This document shows positions 16,078 to 23,180 of a stretch of DNA of 45,606 bases, one piece after another. The notes beneath the pieces were generated by a model. The model was not told the DNA's origin. It worked only from the letters and a program-made list of their open reading frames with translations, and ran no database searches. Position 1 is the first letter of the stretch; every line of letters begins with the position of its first letter. Source of the DNA: Sphingomonas hengshuiensis (lineage in GTDB: Bacteria > Pseudomonadota > Alphaproteobacteria > Sphingomonadales > Sphingomonadaceae). The stretch is taken from NCBI GenBank assembly GCA_003240755.1, contig QFNF01000022.1:1-45606 (forward strand), given 5' to 3'. A program made the position numbers and the translations under genes.

Positions 16078-17530
16078 GGATCGGGTCCTCGTTGCTCTGT
16101 CCGGCGGGCGCGGTAAACCCGCCGCCGAGTGCGCGTACCAGCGCGATGTCGATGGTGAAGGCGCGCGCGTCGAGGGCGGCGACGACCCGCCGCGCCTGCA
16201 ACACCCGGTCCTGTGCGGCCAGCACGTCGAGGAACCGGGACAGCCCGCCCTCATAGCGCAGCCGCGCGACCCCATAGGCGCCCTCCGCCTCGGTGAGCGC
16301 CTGTCGCGATTGCGTCAGGCGGGTGTCGAGCGCACGCTGACTGACCATTGCGTCGGCGACGGCGCGATAGGCGTCGGTGACGGTGCGGTCGTAATCGGCG
16401 ACGGCTGCGTCATACCCGCCGCGGGCGACACGGTAGCGGCCCTGCAATTCGCCGCCGCGAAAGATCGGCAGGTTGATCGCCGGACCGACCGTGCCGGCGG
16501 TCGAGCCGCTCTTGAAGAGATTGCCGAGCCCGAACGACTGGAAGCCGAGCACGGCAGACAACCGGACCGACGGGTAGAAATCGGCTCGCGCGACCCTGAT
16601 CCGGCTCGCCTCCGCCTCGACCCGGGTCCGTGCCGCGACGATGTCGGGGCGGCGCGCGATCAGGTCGGTGGTGACGGCGGCGGGCAGGGGACGGCGGGCG
16701 ATGGGGGTGCGCGGCGGCGTGATCGACAGGCCGCGATCGGGTCCCTCGCCCAGCAGCGCGGCGATGCGGTTGCGCGTCAGCGCGATCTGTTCGTCGGTCG
16801 CGGCAAGGTCGGCGCGGGCGGCGGGGACCGCCGACTGCGCCTGCTTCAGTTCGGCCTGGGTATCCAGTCCTGCGGTCACGCGGTCGCCGGTCAGCCGCTG
16901 GGTCTGCTGCCGGACCTCGACCGCGCTTGCCTGCACCGCGCGGTCCGCGAACAGGCGCGCCAGGTCGGCATAGGCGTCGGCGACACTGGTCGACAGCGTC
17001 AGTCGCGCCTGCGCCAGATCGAGCCGGGCGGCATCGGCGTCGGAACGCGCCGCGGCGTAACCGGCACGGTTGCGGCCCCACAGGTCGAGGTCGAAGCCCA
17101 GTTGTCCTTCGACCCGGCCGGTGTCGTTCCAGCCCTTCGGCACGAAATCGGCCGGAATGCCATTGTTGTAGCTTTGTTTGGTCAGCCCGGTGCTGCCCGC
17201 CACATCCAGCGTCGGCAGCCGCACCGCACCGGCCTGCTGGGCATAGCCATCCGCCTGCAACACGCGCGCACGGGCGGCGGCAAGGTCGGGCGACCCGGCC
17301 AGCGCTTCCTCGATCAGCCCGTCGAGCTGGCGGTCGCCATAGGCGCGCCACCATGCATCCTGCGGCCACGCCCCGCCCGACGAACCGCCAAGGCTGTGCG
17401 TGGCGGCATATGCGCCGGGCGGCGCGATCACCGGCGCCGGCGCAAGGTCGGGCATGGTTGCGCAGGCGGAAAGCAACAGGGCAGCGACAAGCACCGCCGG
17501 GCAGGCGGCCTCTCTGGATATCGAGCGCAT
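16070..17530 (-). CDS. Efflux outer-membrane lipoprotein, NodT/OprM type
   Basis: A TolC-like outer-membrane channel for the EmrAB pump, 486 residues. A lipoprotein signal with lipobox LLSAC is visible near residue 20. It is followed by the typical WPQDAWWRAYGDRQLDGLIEEAL segment and two outer-membrane-efflux-protein repeats rich in alanine helices, including the TPPRTPIARRPLPA and LIARRPDIVAARTRVEAEAS segments. It is the first gene of the operon. Its start codon lies 13 bases from an inverted repeat that is matched by a second one in front of the divergent tetR, so that TetR is probably its repressor. Confidence 0.93.
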   Translation of the reverse strand: MRSISREAACPAVLVAALLLSACATMPDLAPAPVIAPPGAYAATHSLGGSSGGAWPQDAWWRAYGDRQLDGLIEEALAGSPDLAAARARVLQADGYAQQAGAVRLPTLDVAGSTGLTKQSYNNGIPADFVPKGWNDTGRVEGQLGFDLDLWGRNRAGYAAARSDADAARLDLAQARLTLSTSVADAYADLARLFADRAVQASAVEVRQQTQRLTGDRVTAGLDTQAELKQAQSAVPAARADLAATDEQIALTRNRIAALLGEGPDRGLSITPPRTPIARRPLPAAVTTDLIARRPDIVAARTRVEAEASRIRVARADFYPSVRLSAVLGFQSFGLGNLFKSGSTAGTVGPAINLPIFRGGELQGRYRVARGGYDAAVADYDRTVTDAYRAVADAMVSQRALDTRLTQSRQALTEAEGAYGVARLRYEGGLSRFLDVLAAQDRVLQARRVVAALDARAFTIDIALVRALGGGFTAPAGQSNEDPIHG

Positions 17531-17542
17531 TATCGGAAAACC

Positions 17543-17556
17543 GTACTAATGGGTAC
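17543..17556. promoter_or_regulatory. Operator-like site 1, GTAC-N6-GTAC
   Basis: CCGTACTAATGGGTACG contains GTAC half-sites six bases apart and longer CGTAC/GTACG arms. It lies immediately upstream of the efflux operon start at 17530. The same GTAC-N6-GTAC layout recurs 59 bases away in front of the divergent tetR, as expected for a TetR regulator that controls both directions. Confidence 0.55.
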
Positions 17557-17601
17557 GCTTTTGGCCATGATGCCCGGCCGCGTGGTTGTCAACGGAAATC
17601 C

Positions 17602-17615
17602 GTACCGTATAGTAC
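17602..17615. promoter_or_regulatory. Operator-like site 2, GTAC-N6-GTAC
   Basis: CCGTACCGTATAGTAC repeats the half-site sequence and spacing of site 1, including the leading CC. It lies six bases upstream of the tetR start codon at 17621, consistent with autorepression. The TATAGT inside it could be part of a -10 element. Confidence 0.55.
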
Positions 17616-17620
17616 ATTAT

Positions 17621-18268
17621 ATGCCGATCGAATGCCGCGACCGCCCGACCACCTTGCGCGAAGCCCGCAAGCATGATCGCCGGGCCGCGATCGTCGCCGT
17701 GGCGCGGCGTTCGTTCCTCGAAGAGGGGTATGCCGCCACTTCCATGTCCGGGCTGCTCAGGACGCTGGGCGGGTCGAAGGCGACGCTGTGGGGCTATTTC
17801 CCGTCGAAGGAGGCATTGTTCGGCGCGGTCATCGCGGACGTCACTGCCGCGTTCCGCCGTCAGGTGATGGACGAACTGGACGCGCCGGGCGAGCTCGACG
17901 CGACGCTGGTCAATTTCTGCCGCAGCTTCATGAACAAGACCGGCCATGCCGACGCGGTGGCGATATGGCGGCTGGTCATGGCGGAAAGCGGGCGGTTCCC
18001 GGAGGTCGGCCGCATCTTCTACGACCATGCCGCCGGCCATATCGAGCGCGCACTCGCCACCTATATCGCGCAACAGATCGCCGCGCGGCGGCTGCGGGAC
18101 GATGGCGCGCTGGACATGGCCCGCGTCCTGATCGGGATGACCGCCGCGCAGCAGAATCGCCGCCTGTGGGGGGTCGAGCCGGCGGGCGGTGCGGGCATGG
18201 ACGCCGATGCAAGGCGGTTCGTCGGGTATTTCCTGCGCCTTTTCGCCGTGGGACCGCGCGCAGAATAG
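17621..18268 (+). CDS. TetR/AcrR-family repressor of the divergent efflux operon
   Basis: A 215-residue DNA-binding regulator. The N-terminal helix-turn-helix covers residues about 20-65 (IVAVARRSFLEEGYAATSMS, LRTLGGSKATLWGYFPSKEALF). The C-terminal helical domain (about 80-205) should bind a ligand. It is transcribed divergently from the nodT-emrA-emrB operon, with two matching GTAC-N6-GTAC sites between them. The classic role is a repressor relieved by a pump substrate. The ATG at 17621 follows an AT-rich stretch without a clear ribosome site. An in-frame upstream ATG at 17570 would place an operator inside the gene and is less likely. Confidence 0.88.
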   Translation: MPIECRDRPTTLREARKHDRRAAIVAVARRSFLEEGYAATSMSGLLRTLGGSKATLWGYFPSKEALFGAVIADVTAAFRRQVMDELDAPGELDATLVNFCRSFMNKTGHADAVAIWRLVMAESGRFPEVGRIFYDHAAGHIERALATYIAQQIAARRLRDDGALDMARVLIGMTAAQQNRRLWGVEPAGGAGMDADARRFVGYFLRLFAVGPRAE

Positions 18269-18446
18269 AAACATATTGTTACAATGCCAATGCGCGGATG
18301 TCCGTTCGCCCGCGCCAACCCGATCGGCACGTGGCGACACCTGCAGGAATGCCGCGTCCGTACCGCCGTGCCGCATCCACGAGGGGGCCCATCACGCCCG
18401 GCACGGCCCTTGCGCAAATCGACGGACGGAATATGTACCACACGTT

Positions 18447-19058
18447 ATGGAACAGACCGCCCCCGTCGCGCCCAAGGGGCGCCCCCGCGAATTCTGCGTC
18501 GACCGGGCGCTGGCGGCGGCGCTCGGCGTCTTCTGGTCGAAAGGCTATGAAGGCGCGTCGATGGCCGACCTGACCGAGGCGATGGGCATCACCAAGCCCA
18601 GCCTGTACGCCGCGTTCGGCAACAAGGAGGCGCTGTTCCACAAGGCGCTCGACCTCTACGAGGCGGAGAAGCTGGAATATACCCGCGACGCGCTGAACCA
18701 GCCGACCGCACGCGCCGTCGCCGAATATTTCATGCGTGGCGCGATCGATGCGCAGATGAGCAGTTGCGATCCGAAAGGGTGTCTCGGCGTCATCAGCATC
18801 ACGGCGTGCGGGGCCGAAGCGGTCTCGATCAAGGCCGATGTGGTACAGCGCCGCGCATCGTCGCAGGCGGCGCTGGTCGCCCGGTTCGAACAGGCCAAGC
18901 GCGCTGGCGACCTGCCCGATCACGTCGATATTCCGGGCCTCACCGCCTATCTCTATGCGATCCTGCAGGGGATGGCGGTACAGGCCGGATCGGGCGCCAC
19001 CCGTGCCGATCTGGAACGGGTCGTCGAAACCAGCCTGATGATGTGGCCGGGCCGGTAG
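18447..19058 (+). CDS. TetR/AcrR-family transcriptional regulator
   Basis: A 203-residue regulator of a different TetR subgroup from its neighbour. It begins with a short basic tail (KGRPREFCVDRALAAAL). The helix-turn-helix follows with GYEGASMADLTEAMGITKPS and LYAAFGNKEALFHKAL (residues about 20-65). The C-terminal domain holds a CDPKGCLGVI segment, a conserved cysteine pair in this subgroup. Palindromes of the form TACCGATCGGTA and TATACCAGTCAGTATA follow directly after its stop and overlap a promoter, so it may control the downstream unit. The effector is unknown. Confidence 0.88.
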   Translation: MEQTAPVAPKGRPREFCVDRALAAALGVFWSKGYEGASMADLTEAMGITKPSLYAAFGNKEALFHKALDLYEAEKLEYTRDALNQPTARAVAEYFMRGAIDAQMSSCDPKGCLGVISITACGAEAVSIKADVVQRRASSQAALVARFEQAKRAGDLPDHVDIPGLTAYLYAILQGMAVQAGSGATRADLERVVETSLMMWPGR

Positions 19059-19066
19059 AATTATTC

Positions 19067-19078
19067 TACCGATCGGTA
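19067..19078. promoter_or_regulatory. Perfect 12-base palindrome TACCGATCGGTA
   Basis: A perfect inverted repeat nine bases after the tetR stop and ten bases before the -35 element of the next promoter. The form fits TetR-family operators. Binding of the neighbouring TetR is inferred from position only. Confidence 0.5.
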
Positions 19079-19087
19079 CAAAAAGCG

Positions 19088-19126
19088 TTGACGAAGCCAT
19101 TCGCCGTTAATATACCAGTCAGTATA
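19088..19126 (+). promoter_or_regulatory. Sigma-70-like promoter overlapped by a TetR-type palindrome
   Basis: TTGACG (19088-19093) and TATACC (19111-19116) are 17 bases apart, a good -35/-10 pair. The -10 element lies inside TATACCAGTCAGTATA (19111-19126), whose outer five bases on each side are inversely repeated. Together with the palindrome at 19067 this looks like a repressible promoter. It reads towards the 131-residue gene at 19396. Confidence 0.55.
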
Positions 19127-19171
19127 GAACGGGCATCGCAGCGGTGTCCCGGCGCTCGCAAGGATGCCGTC

Positions 19172-19210
19172 ATGCTCGACCCCCGTTACCGCGCGGTGTC
19201 CGCCCCCTAG
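19172..19210 (+). CDS. Possible 12-codon leader peptide
   Basis: A short frame, MLDPRYRAVSAP then stop, has an AAGGA ribosome site seven bases before its ATG. It lies about 45 bases downstream of the promoter at 19088-19116. It could be a leader peptide or the stump of a lost gene. It is too short to judge by composition. Confidence 0.25.
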   Translation: MLDPRYRAVSAP

Positions 19211-19330
19211 ACCGGCGACACGCGCAACCCCCGCCTACCGTATCGACCGCAGACCGGACCATGTTCGACATTCATGTCGTCGGGCGATGGCGATCTGCAT
19301 CTCCGCACCAGCGCCTCGTCCTCGAAAGGG

Positions 19331-19389
19331 GGGCCTGGCGATCGCCCCCGCGCGTCTGCGCGCGGAGGGCCCATGCCCCTGTGGGAGGA
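19331..19389 (+). promoter_or_regulatory. Highly structured leader in front of the 131-residue gene
   Basis: CCGCGCG and CGCGCGG (19348-19354 with 19359-19365) make a perfect 7-pair stem with a TCTG loop. GGGCC (19331-19335) can pair with GGCCC (19368-19372) around it. The CCCA at 19370-19373 could instead pair with TGGG at 19382-19385, which overlaps the GGGAGGA ribosome site at 19383-19389. Two exclusive folds are therefore possible. A regulatory switch is an inference. Apart from this leader, the 12-codon frame and the promoter, nothing else was seen in 19059-19395. Confidence 0.35.
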
Positions 19390-19395
19390 TTTTTC

Positions 19396-19791
19396 ATGGC
19401 CTATGTCGATTTCTCCGGCGACACGCAGTTCGCCACTCCTGCCATTCCCGACCGGCCCGAACCCGTCGCCGCGACGTCGTCCGGGCTCAGCGCGCTCGAA
19501 TGGTCGGTGGTGGCACTTGCGCAGCGCGACCGGATGGCATCGTTGCGCGCACCATCGCCGCTGTCGATCGCGCTCGGCAGGGTGTTCGGCACCCGCCGCC
19601 GCGATCCCGGTCTCGCCGACCCGCGGCTCGAAGCGCTGCGGCGCATGGCGGTGCTCAGTTGGCATCGCGGCTTCGCGGTGCCGGTCCACGAACTCGCCGC
19701 CTTCTTCGCCGCCGGGTTCAACACCGACCAGTATGAAATCATGCTTGCCAGCATCGGCGCGGCGCAGGCGTCGCGAACCGCTCGCGCGTGA
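19396..19791 (+). CDS. Conserved-looking hypothetical protein, 131 residues
   Basis: I do not recognise a named family. The ATG at 19396 has a strong GGGAGGA ribosome site six bases upstream. The first 30 residues are proline-rich and probably disordered. The rest is predicted helical, with ALEWSVVALAQRDRMASLR, a basic RRRDPGLADPRLEALRRMAVL segment, and a C-terminal VHELAAFFAAGFNTDQYEIMLASI. There is no signal peptide or membrane segment. The C-terminal pattern suggests a compact helical module. It follows the TetR-type promoter region and a structured leader, and is convergent with the amidotransferase gene. Similar short proteins seem common in sphingomonads, but that is from memory of style, not a search. 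Confidence 0.7.
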   Translation: MAYVDFSGDTQFATPAIPDRPEPVAATSSGLSALEWSVVALAQRDRMASLRAPSPLSIALGRVFGTRRRDPGLADPRLEALRRMAVLSWHRGFAVPVHELAAFFAAGFNTDQYEIMLASIGAAQASRTARA

Positions 19792-19804
19792 GCATCCGCT
19801 TCCG

Positions 19805-19823
19805 CCGTCCGCACCCCGGACGG
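19805..19823. terminator. Hairpin between convergent genes
   Basis: CCGTCCG and CGGACGG form a perfect 7-pair stem with a 5-base loop, 14 bases after the stop of the 131-residue gene. No T-run follows, so it is a weak or Rho-assisted terminator candidate. Confidence 0.35.
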
Positions 19824-19903
19824 TGGCGGCTGCCGCGCCCTGTTCCGGCCCCGTGACGCCGGTGGTGGAGGAGGCAGCGGTCGCCTTACCGGATAAGGAG
19901 CGA

Positions 19904-20743
19904 TTACCGAAGGTCGGGCAGGTGCTCGAGAAAATTGGCGATCTCACGTCGTCGCCGCCGTTCCTCGGCAAACTCGCCGTCGACGCCCAGTTGCCAGCGC
20001 AGCGCGCGATTGCCCGGATCGTCGTGCAGGCTGGCGATCGCGTCGGCGCGTGCCGCGACGTCGCTTTCGCGCTCGGCCAGGCCCGCCTCGACCAGATCGC
20101 CGGCCTGATCGGCGATGGCGGCGGCGATCTCGCGCAGCGCCAGTTCGGGGTGGTATTGCACGCCCCAGAATACGCCGCGCCCGAACCGGATCTCCGCCGC
20201 CTGTACCCTGGTCACGGCGTTGCCGGCCAGCAGCGTCGCCCCCGGCGGCAATTCCCAGACCTCGTCGCCATGGATCGCCGGGGCATCCCAGCTCGGCGGC
20301 CGTCCCTTCAGCAACGGGTGCGCGCGGCCGGCCTCGGTCGGGCTGATCCGTCGGGCGATGCCCGCTTCCATGCGGTCCGGCATCTTGCGCACCCGCCCCC
20401 CGGCCGCGGCGGTGGCGATCTGCAACCCGGCGCAGGACCCGAACGACGGCACGCCGGCAGCGAACACCTGCGTCATGAACGCCAGTTGCCGCCGGACCGG
20501 CCCGCCATCGTCATAGACATGCATCGGCGATCCGGTCAGGAACACCGCATCGAACCGCTCCAGCGCCTCGACCGACAGCGGCTCGACACCTTCGTCCGCC
20601 GGGGAAAGGATCGTCGTTTCGACTCCCGGCTGCATCTGTTCGAGCGTCGCGGCATAGGTTTCGCCGGAGCTCTTGCCGGCGCGCCTGCGGCGGACCTCGC
20701 GTTCCCGGGGCAGTTCGCTCTGGGCGATCAGGTAATGGGGCAC
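19904..20743 (-). CDS. Class I glutamine amidotransferase family protein
   Basis: A 279-residue protein of the GMP-synthase-like amidotransferase group. Residues about 64-73 (FDAVFLTGSP) form the oxyanion strand. The nucleophile Cys104 is in FGSCAGLQIA, and the catalytic histidine and glutamate are in GVQYHPELAL near residue 197. There is no synthetase domain, so it is a stand-alone hydrolase or amidotransferase. Its partner and substrate are unknown. The likely start is GTG at 20743 (VPHYLIAQSEL in the frame), because no good ATG is nearby. The C-terminal 70 residues are charged and helical. Confidence 0.85.
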   Translation of the reverse strand: MPHYLIAQSELPREREVRRRRAGKSSGETYAATLEQMQPGVETTILSPADEGVEPLSVEALERFDAVFLTGSPMHVYDDGGPVRRQLAFMTQVFAAGVPSFGSCAGLQIATAAAGGRVRKMPDRMEAGIARRISPTEAGRAHPLLKGRPPSWDAPAIHGDEVWELPPGATLLAGNAVTRVQAAEIRFGRGVFWGVQYHPELALREIAAAIADQAGDLVEAGLAERESDVAARADAIASLHDDPGNRALRWQLGVDGEFAEERRRRREIANFLEHLPDLR

Positions 20744-20878
20744 ATGCTGCTTTCGACTGTGAGCCGCCCCAACGCATGCCGTCCGCTCCGGTGTCCGATC
20801 GGAACGGACAAGTACCTGGCCGTGCGACATTTTCCGTCGGACGGACCGTTCGCCGCAGCGGATCGTTGGCACCCGTTA

Positions 20879-20912
20879 CCGCGCCGGACATTACACCGCG
20901 CCGGACATCACA
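20879..20912. repeat. Tandem 17-base direct repeat
   Basis: CCGCGCCGGACATTACA is followed immediately by CCGCGCCGGACATCACA, with one mismatch in 17. It lies about 135 bases upstream of the amidotransferase start. It could be a duplicated regulator half-site or a simple slippage product. Confidence 0.6.
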
Positions 20913-20991
20913 GGGCCGCATGGCGAGCGGGGCGGGACGCGCGCTTTCGCACCGGCCTCGCTCGACCAGCGGATCGGCGCCCGCCGAACGG

Positions 20992-21024
20992 CCCTCCACC
21001 GCCGCCCGATGCAGCGGTGGAGGG
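20992..21024 (-). terminator. Strong hairpin after the S9 peptidase gene
   Basis: CCCTCCACCGC and GCGGTGGAGGG form a perfect 11-pair stem with an 11-base loop, starting eight bases past the peptidase stop. There is no U-run on the minus strand. It probably ends or protects the peptidase transcript. Confidence 0.5.
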
Positions 21025-21031
21025 GGACGGC

Positions 21032-23044
21032 TCAGTTGCCTTTCGTCCCGCCCGCCGCCGTCGCGCCACCCTCTACGGCCCCCGCCCGAACCTGTGCGGT
21101 CGAGGCGGCGAGTGCCCCGCCGATCGGTTCGGCGCGGCCACCCAGGCATTTGGCGAGGAAATTCTCCGCCACCGCATTGAACGCGATGTTGTTGGCAGGG
21201 CGGGCAAAGCCATGGCCTTCGTCGGGGAACACGACATAGGTGACGGGGATGTCGCGCGCCTTCATCGCCGCGACGATCTGGTCGCTTTCGGCGACGTTGA
21301 CGCGCGGATCGTTCGCCCCCTGACCGATCAGCAGCGGCTTTCTTATCTGATCGGCATAGGTCAGCGGGCTGCGTTCCTTCAGCAGCGCCTGCCCCTCAGG
21401 CGTGCCCGGATCGCCCATGCGGCGGTACATCTGCTGCTTGCCTGCTTCCCAATAGGGCGGGATGGTCTTGAGCAGGGTGAACAGGTTCGACGGCCCGACG
21501 ATGTCGACGCCGCAGGCAAAGGCGTCGGGCGTCATCGTCAGCCCCGCCAGCGTCGCATAGCCGCCATACGAGCCGCCCATGATCGCGACCTTCTCCCTGG
21601 TCGTGACACCGCGTTTTACCGCCCAGTCGACCGCGTCGATCAGGTCGTCGTGCATCTTGCGACCCCATTGCCTGTCGCCGGCCTGCACGAACTTCTTCCC
21701 GAACCCGGTCGAGCTGCGGAAATTGACCGAGAGCACCGCGTAGCCGCGATTGGCCAGCCACTGGTGATAACCGTTGAAGCCATAGGTATCGCGCGCCCAC
21801 GGCCCGCCATGGACCAGCAGCACCATCGGCGTCGCCGCGCTCGCCCCCTTGGGCCGGGTCAGGTAGCTGACCATCGACAGCCCGTCGCGCGTGGGAATGT
21901 CGACCGCCTCCATCGCGACCAGCGGTGCGCCCACCAGTTCCGACCGCGGCGTGTAGAGTTCGGTCAGCTTGCCTGCCCGGCGATCGTACAGCCATGTCGA
22001 TGACGGCGCGGTGACGGGATCGAACGTCACGAGCCATTTGTCGTCGGCGTCGGTGCGGCTGCCGATCTGGAATTCGCCCTTGTTCTGCGCCTTCAGGAAG
22101 GCAAGGTCGCGCTTCACCGCGTTGCCGACCGGCACATATTCGTTGCGGTGGAAATTGACCGAATAGGCCTCGACCACGCCGGTCCTCGGATTGGTCAGCC
22201 CGCCACCGACATCGGCCCGGTCGTTTGCGCCGATGGTGGTGAACTTGCCCGTCGCCATGTCCTGCGCCAGCAGCGCGCGTGTGTCGCGACCGCGCGCGTC
22301 GCCCCAGTAAAGGGTCCTGCCATCGGTGGTGAAGCCCAGCGGAGCGGTGGACGATGCGTCCTCGTAATCGACACGGGTGAACGGTGTCGCTTCGACCTTG
22401 TTGTCGATCACCCGGTAATAATCGACGCCGCTGTCGGGGCGGGGCTTCACCGCGATACGCAGGCGTAGCTGATCGTCGGACAGGAACCCGGCATAGCCGT
22501 CATTCCGGAACACCGGGGTCAGCCGGCCGGTGGCGAGGCTCAATTCCTGGACATCGTGCCAACGCGGATCGCGGTTGTTCACGCCGATCAGGATGCGGTC
22601 CTTGATCGAATCCGACATGCCGACGACCTGCACCGTCGTCTTCTCGAACGGCGTCAGCGCCTTCTGCGCGCCGCTGGCAAGGTCGACACCATAAAGCAGG
22701 AAATTCTCGTCGCCGCCCTTGTCGTTGACGAACAGGATCTGTTTCGAATCGGGCGCCCAGAAATAGGCGCGGATGGGCCGGACCTTTTCGGCGGTCAGCG
22801 GGCGCGCATCGTTCGGACGGTCGACCGGCGCGACCCAGACGTTCAGCACCCCGTCGCGCGGCGCGATGAAGCCCAGCCACTTGCCGTCGGGGGACAACTG
22901 CCCTCCGGTACGGGTCGGATTACCGAACAGCTTGGCCCGCTCGATCAGCGGCACGCCGCCCGGCTGCCGCGTGGTCTGCGCGACCGCGGCGACGGCGACC
23001 AGTGCCGTCGTCGCGACCGCGGCGAACTGAACTACCTTGCGCAT
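21032..23044 (-). CDS. Prolyl-oligopeptidase family (S9) serine peptidase
   Basis: Cleaves short peptides, probably in the periplasm; 670 residues. A signal peptide ends near VAAVAQ (residue 22). Residues about 40-370 form a WD-like beta propeller (SPDGKWLGFIAP, FWAPDSKQILFVND). The C-terminal alpha/beta hydrolase domain has the nucleophile in GGSYGGYATLAG (about 490), the acid in GANDPRVNVAES (about 578) and the histidine in DEGHGFARP (about 609). All three catalytic residues are intact. The start ATG follows a GGGGGA site. It is divergent from psd, and a long palindrome lies 12 bases upstream of its start. Confidence 0.94.
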   Translation of the reverse strand: MRKVVQFAAVATTALVAVAAVAQTTRQPGGVPLIERAKLFGNPTRTGGQLSPDGKWLGFIAPRDGVLNVWVAPVDRPNDARPLTAEKVRPIRAYFWAPDSKQILFVNDKGGDENFLLYGVDLASGAQKALTPFEKTTVQVVGMSDSIKDRILIGVNNRDPRWHDVQELSLATGRLTPVFRNDGYAGFLSDDQLRLRIAVKPRPDSGVDYYRVIDNKVEATPFTRVDYEDASSTAPLGFTTDGRTLYWGDARGRDTRALLAQDMATGKFTTIGANDRADVGGGLTNPRTGVVEAYSVNFHRNEYVPVGNAVKRDLAFLKAQNKGEFQIGSRTDADDKWLVTFDPVTAPSSTWLYDRRAGKLTELYTPRSELVGAPLVAMEAVDIPTRDGLSMVSYLTRPKGASAATPMVLLVHGGPWARDTYGFNGYHQWLANRGYAVLSVNFRSSTGFGKKFVQAGDRQWGRKMHDDLIDAVDWAVKRGVTTREKVAIMGGSYGGYATLAGLTMTPDAFACGVDIVGPSNLFTLLKTIPPYWEAGKQQMYRRMGDPGTPEGQALLKERSPLTYADQIRKPLLIGQGANDPRVNVAESDQIVAAMKARDIPVTYVVFPDEGHGFARPANNIAFNAVAENFLAKCLGGRAEPIGGALAASTAQVRAGAVEGGATAAGGTKGN

Positions 23045-23056
23045 GATGCATCCCCC

Positions 23057-23079
23057 TGATGTGTATTACCAACACATCA
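23057..23079. promoter_or_regulatory. 23-base palindrome between S9 peptidase and psd
   Basis: TGATGTGT and ACACATCA are perfect 8-base arms around the 7-base spacer ATTACCA. It lies 12 bases upstream of the peptidase start codon and about 100 bases from psd. The size and symmetry fit a GntR-family or similar dimeric regulator. Position suggests it controls the peptidase. Confidence 0.6.
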
Positions 23080-23180
23080 CACAACCGGAGCGACGACAAG
23101 GGGGGATACGCGGCATCGGAATGGGTTGGCGTTCGGGCGCCTTGCGCATAGCGTCGCGCCGTCCGCTTTCAGGAATTGCC

